Shown one piece after another: positions 49,169-61,340 of a DNA stretch of 64,000 nucleotides (the stretch's first letter is position 1; each line of letters begins with the position of its first letter). Location: contig NC_088339.1 in the NCBI RefSeq assembly GCF_036884655.1, positions 24,013,501 through 24,077,500 of the forward strand. The letters are read 5' to 3'. Below the pieces are notes generated by a model, which was given only the letters and a program-made list of their open reading frames with translations, searched no databases and had not been told where the DNA came from. The position numbers were made by a program, and so were the translations under genes. The stretch is from Musa acuminata AAA Group (Eukaryota; Streptophyta; Magnoliopsida; Zingiberales; Musaceae).

Positions 49169-49802
49169 TGTTGAACTAATGTGCCATGGCTGATGAGTCA
49201 GCACGGCCCGGTCCACGAGTCAATGTCGGGAGTCTTTGGTCGGCTGAGCTGGTTGCCGAGGTCGGTCAAGCCCTTATGATGGGGTGTTGGCGCCGGGGTG
49301 TTAATTAGCATCTCTTGATCCGGATGTCGGTTAGTGGCTCGTAGTCTGGACGCTGGTCGACGACTCCAAGGTCGGAACGCTTGTGGCTCGAGGGTGGCTA
49401 CTTTCCTACAAGAATGGCCTCCGTCAGGTGGTTGCCAACTGTGGCCCCTCCGATGAGCAAGTCAGCGATGTGTTGATCTATTCTTTTTTTCTCTCCTGGG
49501 CCGGATGTCGACCTGTGATTTTTATACTACTGTACGAGGGTCAGTCATACTTGGGTTTGACATAATGACCAATCCTCGATAGGTGAGATGGTACCTTCGT
49601 GTGGTCGTCGTCTCAGGATGCACGTAACGACACCATACGATACGATGCCATCCCAAGCTTTTCAGGATGGGACGTAGTGAGCAATGCCTTAGTTTGGATT
49701 ATGGTCCATTGCATGAGGATACTTTTCTTACTGATATGACTATAATGTGATATAACATCGATCGTAACATCGTCTGGACCCAAAATAAAATATATCTTAT
49801 CT
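49169..49802 (-). repeat. 5' LTR of the gypsy element
   Basis: 634 bp. The inner end at 49169 reads TG on the plus strand (CA in element sense). It aligns with 41569-42136, but many CG positions of that copy are TG or CA here. The outer end near 49802 is imprecise. Confidence 0.85.
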
Positions 49803-50177
49803 TACGGTCTACGTTGCATGGTGCAAGGGAGGAGGACAAAAAAGAAGGGAAGCGAGTGTATCTTTTAAAAGTGGGTCAAAAGAAGAGTTGACGGTACCAA
49901 AGTGTAAGACTTTTTTTAGTGGTCAGAGAGGGCGGCCTTCTTTTGCTCTCGTCAAGAACTGAGGACTAGTCACATCAACTACAGCAGTCACTGATTCCTC
50001 CTCAAAGCATGGTAATGGCAAGTGATCCCCATCACCCATGTCTACAAAACTCTCTCTCTCTCTCTCTCTCTGTATGGTAATGGCAAGTGTTCCCCATCAC
50101 CCATGTATACAACTCGCTCTCTCTCTCTCTCTCAAAGCATGGTAATGGCAAGTGATCCCCATCACCCATGTATACAA

Positions 50178-50215
<38 letters not shown>

Positions 50216-52097
50216 GCATGGTAATGGCAAGTGATCCCCATCACCCATGTATACAACTCCCTCTCTCTCTCTCTCTCTCACACACACAAAATATTCACAG
50301 TATCATTTTTTGACAAACCTATTTCAACTCCTTGGACCCAATTATAACAAATATATATTAAGATTTTCTTGTAATTATATACTTGTAGAAAATAGACATA
50401 TAATTGTCACTATTATTATGTCTTAATCTCCAGAACAGTACTTTATAAACCACCGCCCGAACTCTTTATCTTCTTCATACATAAGATTAGATTTGCCAGC
50501 TCTCATGCATAGGGCAGCAGTTCCTCGGAGTATGTTCATTCCTGACCTCATCTTGCTGTCTGCAATCCTCAGAAAGCATGAGTTCTAGCAGCGCATTCCG
50601 ATGCCACCGAGGAAGCCACTGCCGTCGAGACGTGGAAGCAATACGAATCATGGTGGTGGTGGAGGACACGAATCAGAAGCTGCAACAGCATATAGTAGTG
50701 TTATCTTCATCTCAATCGGAACAGATAGAAAGAGGGTTGCGGCGGAGTGATGGAATAACAAGGCAACTTGCTGCCGCTCATGCTGATGGTATAGCAATTT
50801 ACGGCCATTGGTATCGGATTCCAACTCCCTTGGCTCGTCTTGAGATGCTTATCAGTACGTGCTTCCTGATCCGAATTCTTCGTGTTTCTTGGTTCAACCT
50901 TCAAATGATTCGAGAAGAAGTTGGCATATCATAGGCCTCAAAAGAGAAAACATTTGAGGCTCCGACCTAACCTTAGAAGCTTGCCATTGGCAACTCCTTT
51001 GTCCTATCGACAACCTCCTCTGTTCCACCTTCAAGTCCATCGAAGTCGAGTCCGACCGCTCAACAGCTCAAACGATCAAGTCCTTAAAGCCATGACTTTG
51101 TAATATTAATCAAACTCACCGATTAAGATAACTGAGGATGAAGACGAGCTAAGCAAGAGGGAAAGGGAGAGAATCTTCTTTCAGAGATCGAAAGCCTAAA
51201 TAGCAGCATCATGATTGAATGTTATAAGTCTTCGTCGCTCCTCTTCTAAACCCGTGAATTATCAGTATTGGTCAGAAGTAGCACTCGTTAGATCACTGTG
51301 GGACCCATGTTCAGCAGCCAATGGGAAGACGTAACGCGTCCACGGTCCATGATGCCTCGCCCTTTGCGTCACTGTACTCTTCGTCCTTGCGACGAAGCAA
51401 AAGGAGGTAAAAGAAGAGGGAGGGGTTCGCCTCGGCTTCGTCTGTGACTTGTACATGCAAAGCCAAGAAGCCATCATTACCGTCACTCCTCTTGGTAGAT
51501 TGGAGAGCGGAAGGAAACGCCGAGGACGGTGGTCGGTAAGTGCTTCAGCTCAGTAAGAACTCTGGAGTGACGTGCGTAGGGATGCATGAAGCCATCCGTG
51601 TTGTTCATACGCAGTGCCTACGGAAACAAGAGAACAGTTGCTTTAGGCAGAAGCTATATGCTCACCGGTCATTTCGATCTCGTAGATCAGATAAATGAAC
51701 TCCCCGAAGAAGTGACATGGTAAGGAGCTATCCGAGAAGAGGGATTCCTCATACCTTAACTTGTTCTCACAAAGTCTGATTCCTCATACGTGTCGAGCTC
51801 ACGAAACCCTAATATACTGCCCCATCATTCCATCGAACGGCCCTGCAAATCCAGCGGCCATCTCATGCATGACGCCCTCTCCATGCTCGACAGGTGTCCG
51901 CCTTGTTCTCGGACGTGCACGCCCTACCAGAATTATTGCAGGTGGAATCATCCGAAAGCGAAAGAAGGAAAGCAAGAAAGAAACATGCTTCTTATCACAA
52001 TGGATCGCAAGCAAGCTATAGGAGCAGGTAGTGGCAGCGCACACAAGAACCATCAGGAGACGTGGAAAGAGTGGGAAGAGGAGAGATCACATACACC
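49803..52097. other. Intergenic region upstream of the MADS gene
   Basis: Flank of the retrotransposon, a 65-bp minisatellite (listed), then about 1.8 kb of probable promoter and leader for the MADS-box gene. An upstream ATG at 52000 opens a short frame that overlaps the MADS start (stop at 52122). A 118-codon frame at 50578-50934 is unrecognised. Confidence 0.45.
50011..50279. repeat. ~65-bp minisatellite with embedded CT tracts
   Basis: Four copies of a unit starting GGTAATGGCAAGTGATCCCC at 50011, 50076, 50141 and 50220. Each has CATCACCCATGTATACAAC and then a CT tract of different length, so the unit length varies with the tract. Confidence 0.95.
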
Positions 52098-53041
52098 ATG
52101 GGGAGAGGGAGGGTCGAGCTGAGGAGGATCGAGAACAAGATCAACAGGCAGGTGACGTTCTCGAAGCGGAGGAGCGGGCTGCTCAAGAAGGCCTACGAGC
52201 TGTCCATCCTGTGCGACGCCGAGGTCGCGCTCATCGTCTTCTCCAGCCGCGGCAGGCTGTTCGAGTTCTGCAGCAGCGCCAGGTGTCATGAGAACAACTC
52301 GTATATCGACTCTTTCTTCTGTCTGCTGAACCTTCAGCTTTATTTCCCCTCTTCTTGCTGCCAACACACGACTCAGTCTTACACCATCTCATGCTCCTGG
52401 GTGATGAGATGAAACTTCATGTACGACCTCCTTTGTTGAGTAGGTTACCTGGGTGTTGCTGCGTATCTTTATCTGTAGATCTCAGGAGGCCCTGCTCCAT
52501 TTCAGTTTCCTAGGTTTTCTTGACTGCTTTCTCTTTTATTTTTGCGAGAATAGGTTGGGTATTTGATGTGCTTCTTGTCCTTTGAAGGATCTGATGGGGA
52601 TTCTCTATTATTGGTCAACAGATCTCTCATCACCACTGCATATTTATTGGAACTTAATATCCTTGGCCTGTTCCCATCAGTTCTTTACCCTTTGTTTCTG
52701 ATAGCTGGTTGTATCAGCAAGAATTATAGGCATATCCTACAGTTTCTGATGAGTCTCCTGTCACCAAAAATCCATGTATGAGACACTAATCATGTAGAAA
52801 ATTATTAGCAGCAATCATCAATTCCAAAAATATTATAGAACTCTTGATTCAGGTTGAGAAAAGGAGGATAATAGCCTTAATTTCTTCTTCTTTTGTTTTT
52901 TTGTTTTTTTTGCAGGAAGAGAATAGCCTCAATTCATTTCAGTGATAATTAATGGAATGAAAAGGAATTGATTCAGAGAGTCAGATAAGATATAAAGGAC
53001 TTAAAACAGAGAAGACATTAGCTTTAATTTAAGTTAATTCA

Positions 53042-53086
<45 letters not shown>

Positions 53087-55681
53087 CCATTTGATAGAGT
53101 GGTGGATGCCATTGAATCACTACTTATGTATGAAGCACCAACTGGGAATCTTGAAGAACACAGAAGAATCTTTTTTACATATGTACAGCCATAGTATGGC
53201 TTTTGAGATATGAATGCCAGACATTTTTGAACATCTGAAAAATAAAATAACACTTACCTGAAAAACTTAAAAATCATCAAACCACTGAACCTGCTAAATA
53301 TATGAAACTCTTTTCTCTCTTCTATCAGACTGTTGATCTTTCCATTCCTTCAGTGGCAACATGAATTTAAACCAATCTTCTTACTACTGCTACACCAAGT
53401 GGTCTCAGTTGAGACATATATGATCTATGCCAAATGATTTATTTAATATGTTACTGGCAATAATACTAGTCTATCTTGACACTTAAGTTACCAACAGCCA
53501 CTATCTTTATCTTCAGGTCAAATGGTATGCTCAACTCTCAATTCATGAGTTCCCTTTCCATGATCAGGTGAAATAGAACATGACCAAAAGAACAGAATTC
53601 CACCTCACTTTGTTAGAAAGTATTACCACTTGGAGTTGTAAGCTTCTGTTCTCATGGTGTCTTTAGGAGAAAGTTATCTTTAATGATCTTCTATAACATC
53701 AATTTGATATGCTTAGTCAAACCATTTTACCTTTGCTAATTCATTCTTAGTCATGGCTTGGATATAATTGGGAGACTACATCCAGTAAATTATGATTAGT
53801 ATTTCTCTACCTGCCAATTTTGCTAGGTTATATGAACACATGTTTTCTCCTTCACACAGCCTGCTTAAAACAATCGAAAAGTACCGAAGGTGCAGCTATA
53901 ATGCATCAGAAGCCATGGTTTCATCGAATGACACACAGGTGACTATCTCCATCACAGGTTTATCTTCATCCCTTCTGTATCCATTTCTTGGTATGACATC
54001 TGCTAACTGTGTTTGGTGAAACATACTGCAAGATCTGCTCATGAAACTTCATAGGGCTCTATTTTCATGTTCTTGGGGATGTTATACAATCAATAATCAT
54101 GTCATGTTCTACATTGTGCTTCTTTGTAGAAATATGCGTGTCGATTTGAGTATACAAAACTCATAGTTAGTTTCATAAGAAATATCATGGATTTGCCATG
54201 TTCTTCCAAGTATGTATCCTCATGTGGTGTGTGATCTTTGATTTTGCTTGACTCGATCCTGACAACGGTTGTATGTTTCGACCGAAAGCAGAATACTTAC
54301 CAGGAATACCTGAAGATGAAAACACGAGTCGACTATCTACAACGTTCTCAGAGGTAGTGTTTGAGGCTGTACTTTGATGAAGGTTCTCTGTTGTTTACTT
54401 CAGTATAAGTTCATACCGTAGTCGCCATTTCTGCAATTGATACGTTGAGAAGTGTTCGGTAGTGACTGATGCGTTGTTCATGTCATTGCAGAAACTTTCT
54501 TGGTCAAGATTTAGATGCCCTAAACATTAAGGAGCTCGACCAACTCGAGAATCAAATCGAGACGTCCCTAAGGCACATCAGATCGACAAAGGTGCTTATC
54601 GAGAATAGATATTGTGTTGGATCCATAATCGCATTGCTTGCGTGACAATTACATTTTGACTTCATCATCATGCATAATAGGATACCGCTAGACTTGCACT
54701 GTACCACAAACAATGAAAGATTGCAGAATTAGGATTTGTGGGAGAAGAATTAGGAGGTTTGAATCTAAATTTCCTACTAAATATTTACCATGTGGGATGG
54801 ATTAAGCCGATTTCGATTCATTATCGTCACAAGTATCATCCCAAATAAGCTTGTGATTATTGTTGACCATGAAAGTTTAAGCTGCACATTACGACATCAT
54901 GCAATGCCTATGATATTAAAGCTTGGATCCTAACATTTCTTGAAAGAAATCATTGTGTTTGCTGGTGACAGTGATGTGATTATGTCAAACATAGAGGAAA
55001 TTAATCTCATGTTATGTGTGATATTGATGCTTTTGTACATGCTTACAGACCCAAGTAATTATTGATCAGCTAACCGATCTCAAATATAAGGTAAATTTAC
55101 TCCGCCTAGTAGTTTCATTCTAATTTCCATGATCAATATGGATGTTTTTGATCCGATCAGAAGTTACCTATGTGTAGGAACAGATGTTGCAGGAATCTAA
55201 CAACATTTTAAGAACGAAGGTAGAGAAGCAATATGCCTGATGGCAATTGTTTTCGGCTAATGCTTAAGATCGACATCGTCATGTCGATCTAAGTTGCCCA
55301 CCTCATCATTTCAATTCATGTTAGCACAACCAAGTTAATGGATTAGGTTTTTGCTTCTTGATGTCAGCTGGAAGAAGTTGGTGCAGAGAATTTGCTCTCG
55401 CTCTCATGGCTAAGTGGTGGCAGCCACAGTGCCGATGAGCCTCCTCGAATAGAAGATTTCTTCCAACCTCCAGAGTGTGACCCTTCGTCGCAAACCGGGT
55501 AACTAATGTTCGGTCTTCGAATTAACTTGGTGGATCAATGAGAATGTATACAGACTCAAACTGTAATGTAATAATTCTTTGGCTAATGTGGATTTGCAGA
55601 TGCAGTCAGGTTTGCACAGATCTGTCGAACAGCGAAACGATGTTGCAGGATGTTACTGGGCTCGTCGCTCGGTTGATGTGA
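52098..55681 (+). CDS. SEPALLATA-type MADS-box transcription factor, LHS1/OsMADS1-like, 240 aa
   Basis: An E-class MIKC MADS factor; these nuclear proteins form floral quartets and bind CArG boxes. Eight exons join in frame: 52098-52282, 53860-53938, 54292-54353, 54492-54591, 55049-55090, 55178-55219, 55368-55498 and 55600-55681. The 185/79/62/100/42/42 exon sizes are the classic MIKC pattern. The MADS domain ([40 protein letters not shown]) is intact. The K domain has [20 protein letters not shown] and [20 protein letters not shown], pointing to the SEP clade, and RGRLFEF plus [13 protein letters not shown] pointing to LHS1/OsMADS1. The C-terminus is short; the usual final SEP motif is replaced by TGLVARLM. 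Intron 1 (1.58 kb) is the usual site of regulatory elements and holds a TA microsatellite. Confidence 0.9.
53046..53085. repeat. (TA)n microsatellite in intron 1 of the MADS gene
   Basis: About 40 bases of AT dinucleotide, likely length-variable between individuals. Confidence 0.95.
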
Positions 55682-56330
55682 AAGGATGTTACGATGATCT
55701 CCACTGATACTTTTTTTGTTTCGACTATTTGTCATCAAGTATAAGAAGACCAGAAGGATAAGATCTTTGTGTTGATATATGTTGCAGATCAAAATCTAAT
55801 ATGCAAACTAAATAATTGTTGGCATAAAGGTAAGTGTGCTTCTCTACGGTGTGTTCATGCATTTGATTTGCTGGATGGATGTGTGATCGGTTCATGTGGT
55901 TTCGTGGAGCTCTAAGTTGGAAGGAAAGAATACAAGAGATGTGAAACATGTTTGATGGATGCATGATTGCATGCTGTTCTTATTATTTTGAAGCTCTAAA
56001 TTAATTGTTGACTCGCTCATATGTAAATTGACTGGGAAGATTGCAAGATTGACTTTCTCAAGAAAAATCGATTTTACTCGGATATTGTTCTTAGAAAAAT
56101 TTGACTTGATCCAAATAATAACTAGTTTGATTACCTTAGAATATCATGCATTTTTCTTTCATAAATGCAAAAAATATTTGATATTGTACGTTAGAATTTT
56201 TCTTTCATAAATCAAAATATCACTGTTAACATCTTTCGTGATTGATCTCTCTTTATCTATTGAAAATCATTCAAGTAAAGTCTTGCGATCATAACTCCCA
56301 CTATAGTGTAACCTTTGGTATTTCACAACA

Positions 56331-56331
56331 A

Positions 56332-56390
<59 letters not shown>
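56331..56390. repeat. (ATT)20 microsatellite
   Basis: Sixty bases of perfect ATT trinucleotide repeat. Confidence 0.97.
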
Positions 56391-56599
56391 GAGACCTATG
56401 AATATTATAGTTATAAAAGATTAATGATTAATATTAGTGGTAAAAAAAATATAAAGGAAGACTAAAAAATTTTTAAAAGTAACTATAAATAAAAGTTTAA
56501 GTACTTTAAACTTAACTGTATATATAATATTTTTATATATTTTAATGATGACAAGAGATTCATATACCTAACTCTAAATAATTAGGACTCGTGATTTTA

Positions 56600-56601
<2 letters not shown>

Positions 56602-56635
<34 letters not shown>
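56602..56635. repeat. (TTA)n microsatellite
   Basis: About eleven TTA units, 210 bases after the larger ATT tract. Confidence 0.95.
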
Positions 56636-57185
56636 GATAAAATATTTAAAAAATCTAAAATTTTTGCTTTTCCTTTACAACATCCTTTTTTGGTTTATTC
56701 TTATATGGGACTTCTTTTTTTTTTTTAAATGAGATTATTCTTGATCTCCATCCTTCATTCGTCGATTATGTCATGTCTTATTGCCTTCGCCCTTTATTTG
56801 TCATTGCCACCATAGAGCTCAAGGTGAGCAGTCTCTCAAGAGGTGACTAGCATCAATGAGGGATGTGACAATGATTGCTAATAAGGAGGATATGAGAAGG
56901 GGATAAGCTATCGAGGGTCAGAAAGTGATCGTGGGGGGGCTATATACGATGGAGATTTAGGGCCCAATTAAGAAGTGTTGTGTGTGGCTCGACACCTTTA
57001 ACATCGTTGCTTATTGGTTTCATAACCTCCAGGGTAAGACTAACTTCTTTTACCTATGCTCCCCTCGGTGGCGATGCAAGCACAATATCCTTCAACCCAT
57101 TATCAATATCGTCAAGTCTTCCACCTTACCTAAAAGGTTTTCCCAAGAGACTGTTTACCTTGATTATCATGACGGATGATGAGCG

Positions 57186-57308
57186 GAGGTGATGGGGTGA
57201 AGGCATGGCGATAAGGGCATGACGACAATGACGAACTAGGGGTAGAGGTGATGGAGCGAAGGCGTGGCGACAAGAGCACACGAGGGGTAGAGGTGATGGG
57301 GTGAAAAT
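57186..57308. repeat. GAGGTGATGG minisatellite
   Basis: Three imperfect copies starting GAGGTGATGG at 57186, 57245 and 57290. The first two continue with GCGAAGGC-like and TGGCGA sequence. Confidence 0.75.
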
Positions 57309-57724
57309 GATGATCGATAGGGTAGAAGTCAAGGGTAATTTATCTTTTAGAAAATAAGAGGCTTTGTGCTCTAAGAATAAGCTACTGAGGAAAAAGTAAA
57401 ATTTGAGGGATTTTTTTGAAAAAAGAAATTTCCTTTTTTGATTTTATTTTGTTAACTTCAGCAGCAAATTTCAAATGCTGTCACCTTCGCAAACGCCACA
57501 ACAGTCTTCTGCATCACATCCTTCTCGCCTCAAATTGCGTGTCTTACCAGCCACATAATAATATTTAATTTAATATTAATAATAAATCATCACGAAGTGT
57601 TCCCCTGCATTTGAAAGAGAAACAAAATGACTTGCAGCTTCATTTACATGCCCTCATCTCTGTCCTGTCTTACCCTAAACCTTCACTCTTCAGCGACGCC
57701 ACTCTTCGATCCATCGAACCAAAG

Positions 57725-58245
57725 TCACTTGCTGCAGTGGGCGTAAAGGAAGGCGTCGACCTCCGTAGCCCCCATCAGAGCACTCGCCAGCTGATCTCTC
57801 TGCAAGTGCGCCTCCAAAACCTGCTCTTGCACCGCTCTCAGCTGGCCCTGCAGCTCCTCCACGCACCTCTGCAGGCACAGAACGATTCCAGCGCATCCAT
57901 ACACGGGGTCCTGCAGCCTTGCATGAGCTTCGTACACCATGCTCTTGATTGCGTCCTCCTTCATCCCTTCCTTCACCACCTGCACCGCCATCGCCAGCAT
58001 CATCTCCATGCTGGCTATCAGAAGATAAAGAAGCAGGGGATTGAGTTAACACGTACTTGAAGCATCTTGACGACGTTGCTGGCTCCGAACACCTTGTGCA
58101 CGCTGGCGAACTTGTCGGGCTCGTCGGCCGGAAAGTACGGCGCAAGCAGGCATCCGTGGTCGCACTTCCGGTGCAGCGTTCGACAAGCAGCGCAGGGAAG
58201 ATCCAGCCTCGCCCGTTCCATCACCACCTTCTGCTCCATGTACAT
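57725..58245 (-). CDS. LOB-domain (LBD) transcription factor, class I, short, 147 aa
   Basis: LBD proteins are plant nuclear DNA-binding factors that act in organ boundaries and development. Two exons on the minus strand, 58245-58057 and 57979-57725, join in phase 0. The LOB zinc block C-x2-C-x6-C-x3-C is at C18, C21, C28 and C32 (LPCAACRTLHRKCDHGC). Next come LLAPYFPADEPDKFASVHKV and the GAS block FGASNVVKMLQ, split by the intron at the usual LBD position. Exon 2 continues VVKEGMKEDAIKSMVYEAHA and the conserved RLQDPVYGC, with a Leu-rich helix after it. The acceptor at 57981-57980 was chosen because it keeps phase and family alignment; an earlier AG at 58016-58015 gives an immediate stop. 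The C-terminus is only about 50 residues beyond the LOB domain. The exact start among M1, M3 and M9 is uncertain. Confidence 0.88.
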
Positions 58246-58270
58246 GGAGCTGCCTTTCTGCTATGGTCAA

Positions 58271-58278
58271 TATATATA
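58271..58278 (-). promoter_or_regulatory. TATA-like element of the LBD gene
   Basis: TATATATA on the minus strand, only 26 bases upstream of the ATG at 58245. If used, transcription would begin near that ATG and favour an internal Met (58239 or 58221). Confidence 0.4.
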
Positions 58279-59010
58279 AGCCTGGATCATGTCGATGCTC
58301 ACATTTAGCACTGTGGACTGAGAGTCGAGCTGAGGAAAAATGGGGCATTGTGGAGGCCCAGCAGAGAGAAAAAAGTAGCCACTTGAAGGGGAGAGTTCAT
58401 CTCCATTCTTTGACGGTCCTTCCAAACCTAAGTATTAGAGTTATTAATCACTTGGAATTATGTGAGTTATGTTAGGCAGCCTTTACGCATTGATAACCAT
58501 GTACGTGGCCTGATCTTGATCTCCTCGATACTTCCAACCTACACCACTACGTAGCTTAGGAATTAATGTTGAGTGCATGTATGTGTGTGAAGGTTTCAGA
58601 TGATTGGTGAGACCGAGTTCGGCACTTGTCATTTGGCTGAGAGTGTTTTCTGGTATCGGTTTTGTCAGGCAGCTGCAACTTTCAACGATGCAAGTCTCTG
58701 CATTGGGACAGGACAGCAGAGAAGGAAGAGCGCAGAGATCTCTCTTTCATGATGGTGAAGAGAGATGTTGTTTTCTTTCGGATCACAGGCGATGATTGTT
58801 CCACACGATTCGGTCAACAGCACTTGCTGAATCATCTATGCATGGCGAGATCAGTGTCGCCTGAAGCAGCACGGTTGATTACTACGTGTCACTCGTTATG
58901 TTCCAGTGATGAATCTGCAGCTTTTGTATGTGGACTTGCATCAGATGAGCAGAAAGAGCTGACCCCAATCGATCCATATCAGTAGCAACAGAGACAAACT
59001 TTTGTCTGTG

Positions 59011-59046
<36 letters not shown>

Positions 59047-59290
59047 CATTTTATTAAAGAATAGAAGAAAATAAAAATCTGACCCAATAAAAATGATGAG
59101 GATGGTTTAGAAATTAGAATAATTATCTAAAATAAATATTTACTTTAAAAGCCCATTAAAGACGGCCCAAACCCATATTTCAAGAAGAAGAAGAAGAAGA
59201 AGCCCAACTAAGTGCACAGTCTCTTCTTTCACTTCTTTTCCTTCTCGGGATCACTTCTCATCCGCACTCGGCTATCGAACACGGGTGGGC
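58279..59290. other. Intergenic region between LBD and pTAC7
   Basis: Promoter side of both divergent genes. It contains a TA microsatellite (59012-59044) and a GAA tract (59182-59202) just before the pTAC7 leader. The 107-codon frame at 58662-58985 is unrecognised and probably chance. Confidence 0.45.
59012..59044. repeat. (TA)n microsatellite
   Basis: About 33 bases of TA dinucleotide between the LBD and pTAC7 genes. Confidence 0.95.
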
Positions 59291-61340
59291 ATGGCCTTGG
59301 CGGCGCACCACCTTATCCGATGCCCTCCCCTGGCGACGGTGGCGCCGGCACTGGTGAGCTCGAAAGCCCTCCCCTGCCACACCCGAGGCGTCTTTTCTCG
59401 TCTCCACCTGACTACCTCCCTAATTTTCTTTCTCTTGTTTCGTGTCTCCCGCAGAGGACGGAGCGGCTTCCCCGTCTTTGCTCGATCCGCGGCGCCTCCG
59501 ACAAATCTCAGGTTCCTCCGATCCCTCTGCGTTGCTCTCATCTTTATTGGACCTGCAGAAAGATCCTTTCTTTGTGTTCTGGTATCAGGATTCCGGGGAA
59601 GGTGGGAACCGAAGGCGGATTTGGCGGCGCCGCAGACTGGTACGACCATCGGATTGGATTTAATTCTTATTTCTATGATAAATTTGCAATATTGAGTTTC
59701 TCATTTCAAGATTAGCATTTGTTTGTGCGGATTTGAGCTGCAAAGATTGATGCTTTAATTCTCAAGAATTATTGTCTTTGGTTTAGTACAAGCGACTCCG
59801 TTAGGGTTGGTGAAATGTGGGGTCTAAGGTACAAGATTAAGAAGAGCACGCTGGAGATCGTTGGAGATGATAGTATTCTGCTTAGGAGAATTGTCAGTGG
59901 TTTTTCGCTCTGAAGATGTTTAGGAAAATCTATAAATAGGAAAGCAAACAGATTATTAGACGCTTTAGAGCTTTTCAGGGCATTACTTCATCTATATATC
60001 TTCTGAATCACAGAAGCAGCCTCTCTGGGAATTGCATCAGTGGGAAATTGGACCATCCTTTTTGGTTTAATTTTTTTTTCTTTTACTTCTTAATCATTCA
60101 TTCTTTCACTTTCTTTTGCAATTCTGTGCCTAAAATTAACAAACTGTGAGTAATTATAGCGCTTCATTCTCCATTCTCCATTCAATCATGCATCTCAATT
60201 TCATTGCTTGAGATTAGGTTGCAATCGATAACTAGAACTTCGTTCGTGCAAATTGGCCATATTATCTTAATAAAGCTCCTCTTCTTGCCTTAGTGTTTGC
60301 TCAAACTTTTAGCTAGTAAGAATGTTGATTATCGATTGCAAGATCATGAAAGCGGTCCTTCTTTCACCACTCACTATCTGTTAAAAATTGATGAAGTTCT
60401 TGTCATGATTTTTTGCCTTTTTGAGGGTTTTGGATAGAGATCAATAAATAACTTGAAGCAGGACAACAAGTACATGTAGGTGATATGTTCTATCATCTTC
60501 GTAACTGATTGAATTCGTTCTCTATGTCGTCAGGAGTATCTGGGAAGTCTATGCACTGTATGTTATGGACTCTGGTTATGGAGTCGATGCACTGTATGTT
60601 AGATTCTTTACCAACTGCATCTTGATTGCACCATCTTATCCTACATTTGCAATACCATTCATTTGCCTTTCTTATTTATGTTTATGTGTGGATTAATCAT
60701 GAGGATCGAGTCTGGTCATGTAACATTCTTTGGTGTTGATGATTAATTTCTCAATTGTTAATATCATCAGCTACAAATAAATTATTTCTTCTAAAATCAT
60801 TTTGTGTTCTTTAGATACTTCCTGTTGGTTCCTTGTAAATCATGTCAATCTTTTGAGCTTTAGAAGTAATTATAGCGAGGATCAAGTCTCTGTTATCATT
60901 CTTTAACCATATTGTGCAGTTTGAATGATGAATTATGTGCAACATTCTATCAATGGACATGGCACTTACAATTAAGCTAAAAGCATGCATGTGTTTGCTG
61001 CTTTCAGACAAAGAACGATGACAAGTTGCGCTACAAGATGGATCGGATCCCTTTCCTGGAAGAACAGGTGAGAAAGATCAGAGAAAATGGGAAGGTAATG
61101 TCCATGGACATTGAGAAGCTGATGCTTTCGGAGGAGAACAGGTTTGATTTTGTTAACGAGGTGGCCGCAGAGGCAACTTCCTACATCGAGGCAAATCGGG
61201 ACGAGTACGGATCCAAGAAGGCCATACTACATGTGCTCAGCAATCGTATGAATGAAGCCGGATTTGAACGCCCAGAGGCGTACATGGAAGAGGACCCCTT
61301 CAGGCCCGGACCCTCCTATTTGAAAGAACTTGACACTTAG
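59291..61340 (+). CDS. PTAC7: Plastid transcriptionally active chromosome protein 7 (pTAC7/PAP12), 192 aa
   Basis: pTAC7 is a subunit associated with the plastid-encoded RNA polymerase (PEP-associated protein 12), needed for chloroplast transcription and greening. Three exons: 59291-59353, 59457-59639 and 61008-61340, all phase 0, 579 nt. The N-terminus (MALAAHHLIRCPPLATVAPA) is a chloroplast transit peptide. The conserved core starts with a basic cluster (GGNRRRIWRRRRL) and continues TKNDDKLRYKMDRIPFLEEQ, VRKIRENGKVMSMDIEKLML, FVNEVAAEATSYIEANRDEY, AILHVLSNRMNEAGFERPEA and ends GPSYLKELDT. Intron 1 is short (103 bp). Its acceptor was placed at 59455-59456 rather than two bases upstream, because only that keeps the frame. 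Intron 2 is 1.37 kb. The core is longer at the N-terminus than the ~160-residue Arabidopsis protein, as I recall it. Confidence 0.9.

Larger units (their letters stand above)
41569..49802 (-). mobile_element. Decayed Ty3/gypsy LTR retrotransposon, Tat/Retand type
   Basis: An ~8.2-kb element read on the minus strand. In element order it has: 5' LTR (49802-49169), primer-binding site (49161-49145), gag relic, RNase H and integrase relics, an antisense extra gene (43531-45603 on the plus strand), a 140-bp tandem array, a purine-rich tract and the 3' LTR (42136-41569). The antisense gene and tandem repeats between integrase and 3' LTR are, to my knowledge, features of the Tat/Retand lineage. Protease and reverse transcriptase are missing, and all reading frames carry stops, so it cannot move on its own. 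No target-site duplication was found, because the outer end of the 3' LTR is not clear. Confidence 0.9.
55682..57724. other. Convergent intergenic region
   Basis: The 3' flanks of the MADS gene (+) and LBD gene (-). It contains two ATT microsatellites and a small minisatellite, listed separately. No gene supported; the frames near 56980-57190 lack family similarity. Confidence 0.5.

Noticed and set aside
50578..50934. 118-codon frame upstream of the MADS gene
   Set aside because: No recognisable domain, no conserved neighbours and a composition close to random translation. Kept only as a note on the intergenic region.
58662..58985. 107-codon frame between LBD and pTAC7
   Set aside because: No similarity recognised, and it lies in a promoter-like region.
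61092..61100. Possible donor in pTAC7 exon 3 (gggaaggtaatg)
   Set aside because: The protein alignment I remember runs straight through this point (ENGKVMSMDIEKL), so no intron is needed.
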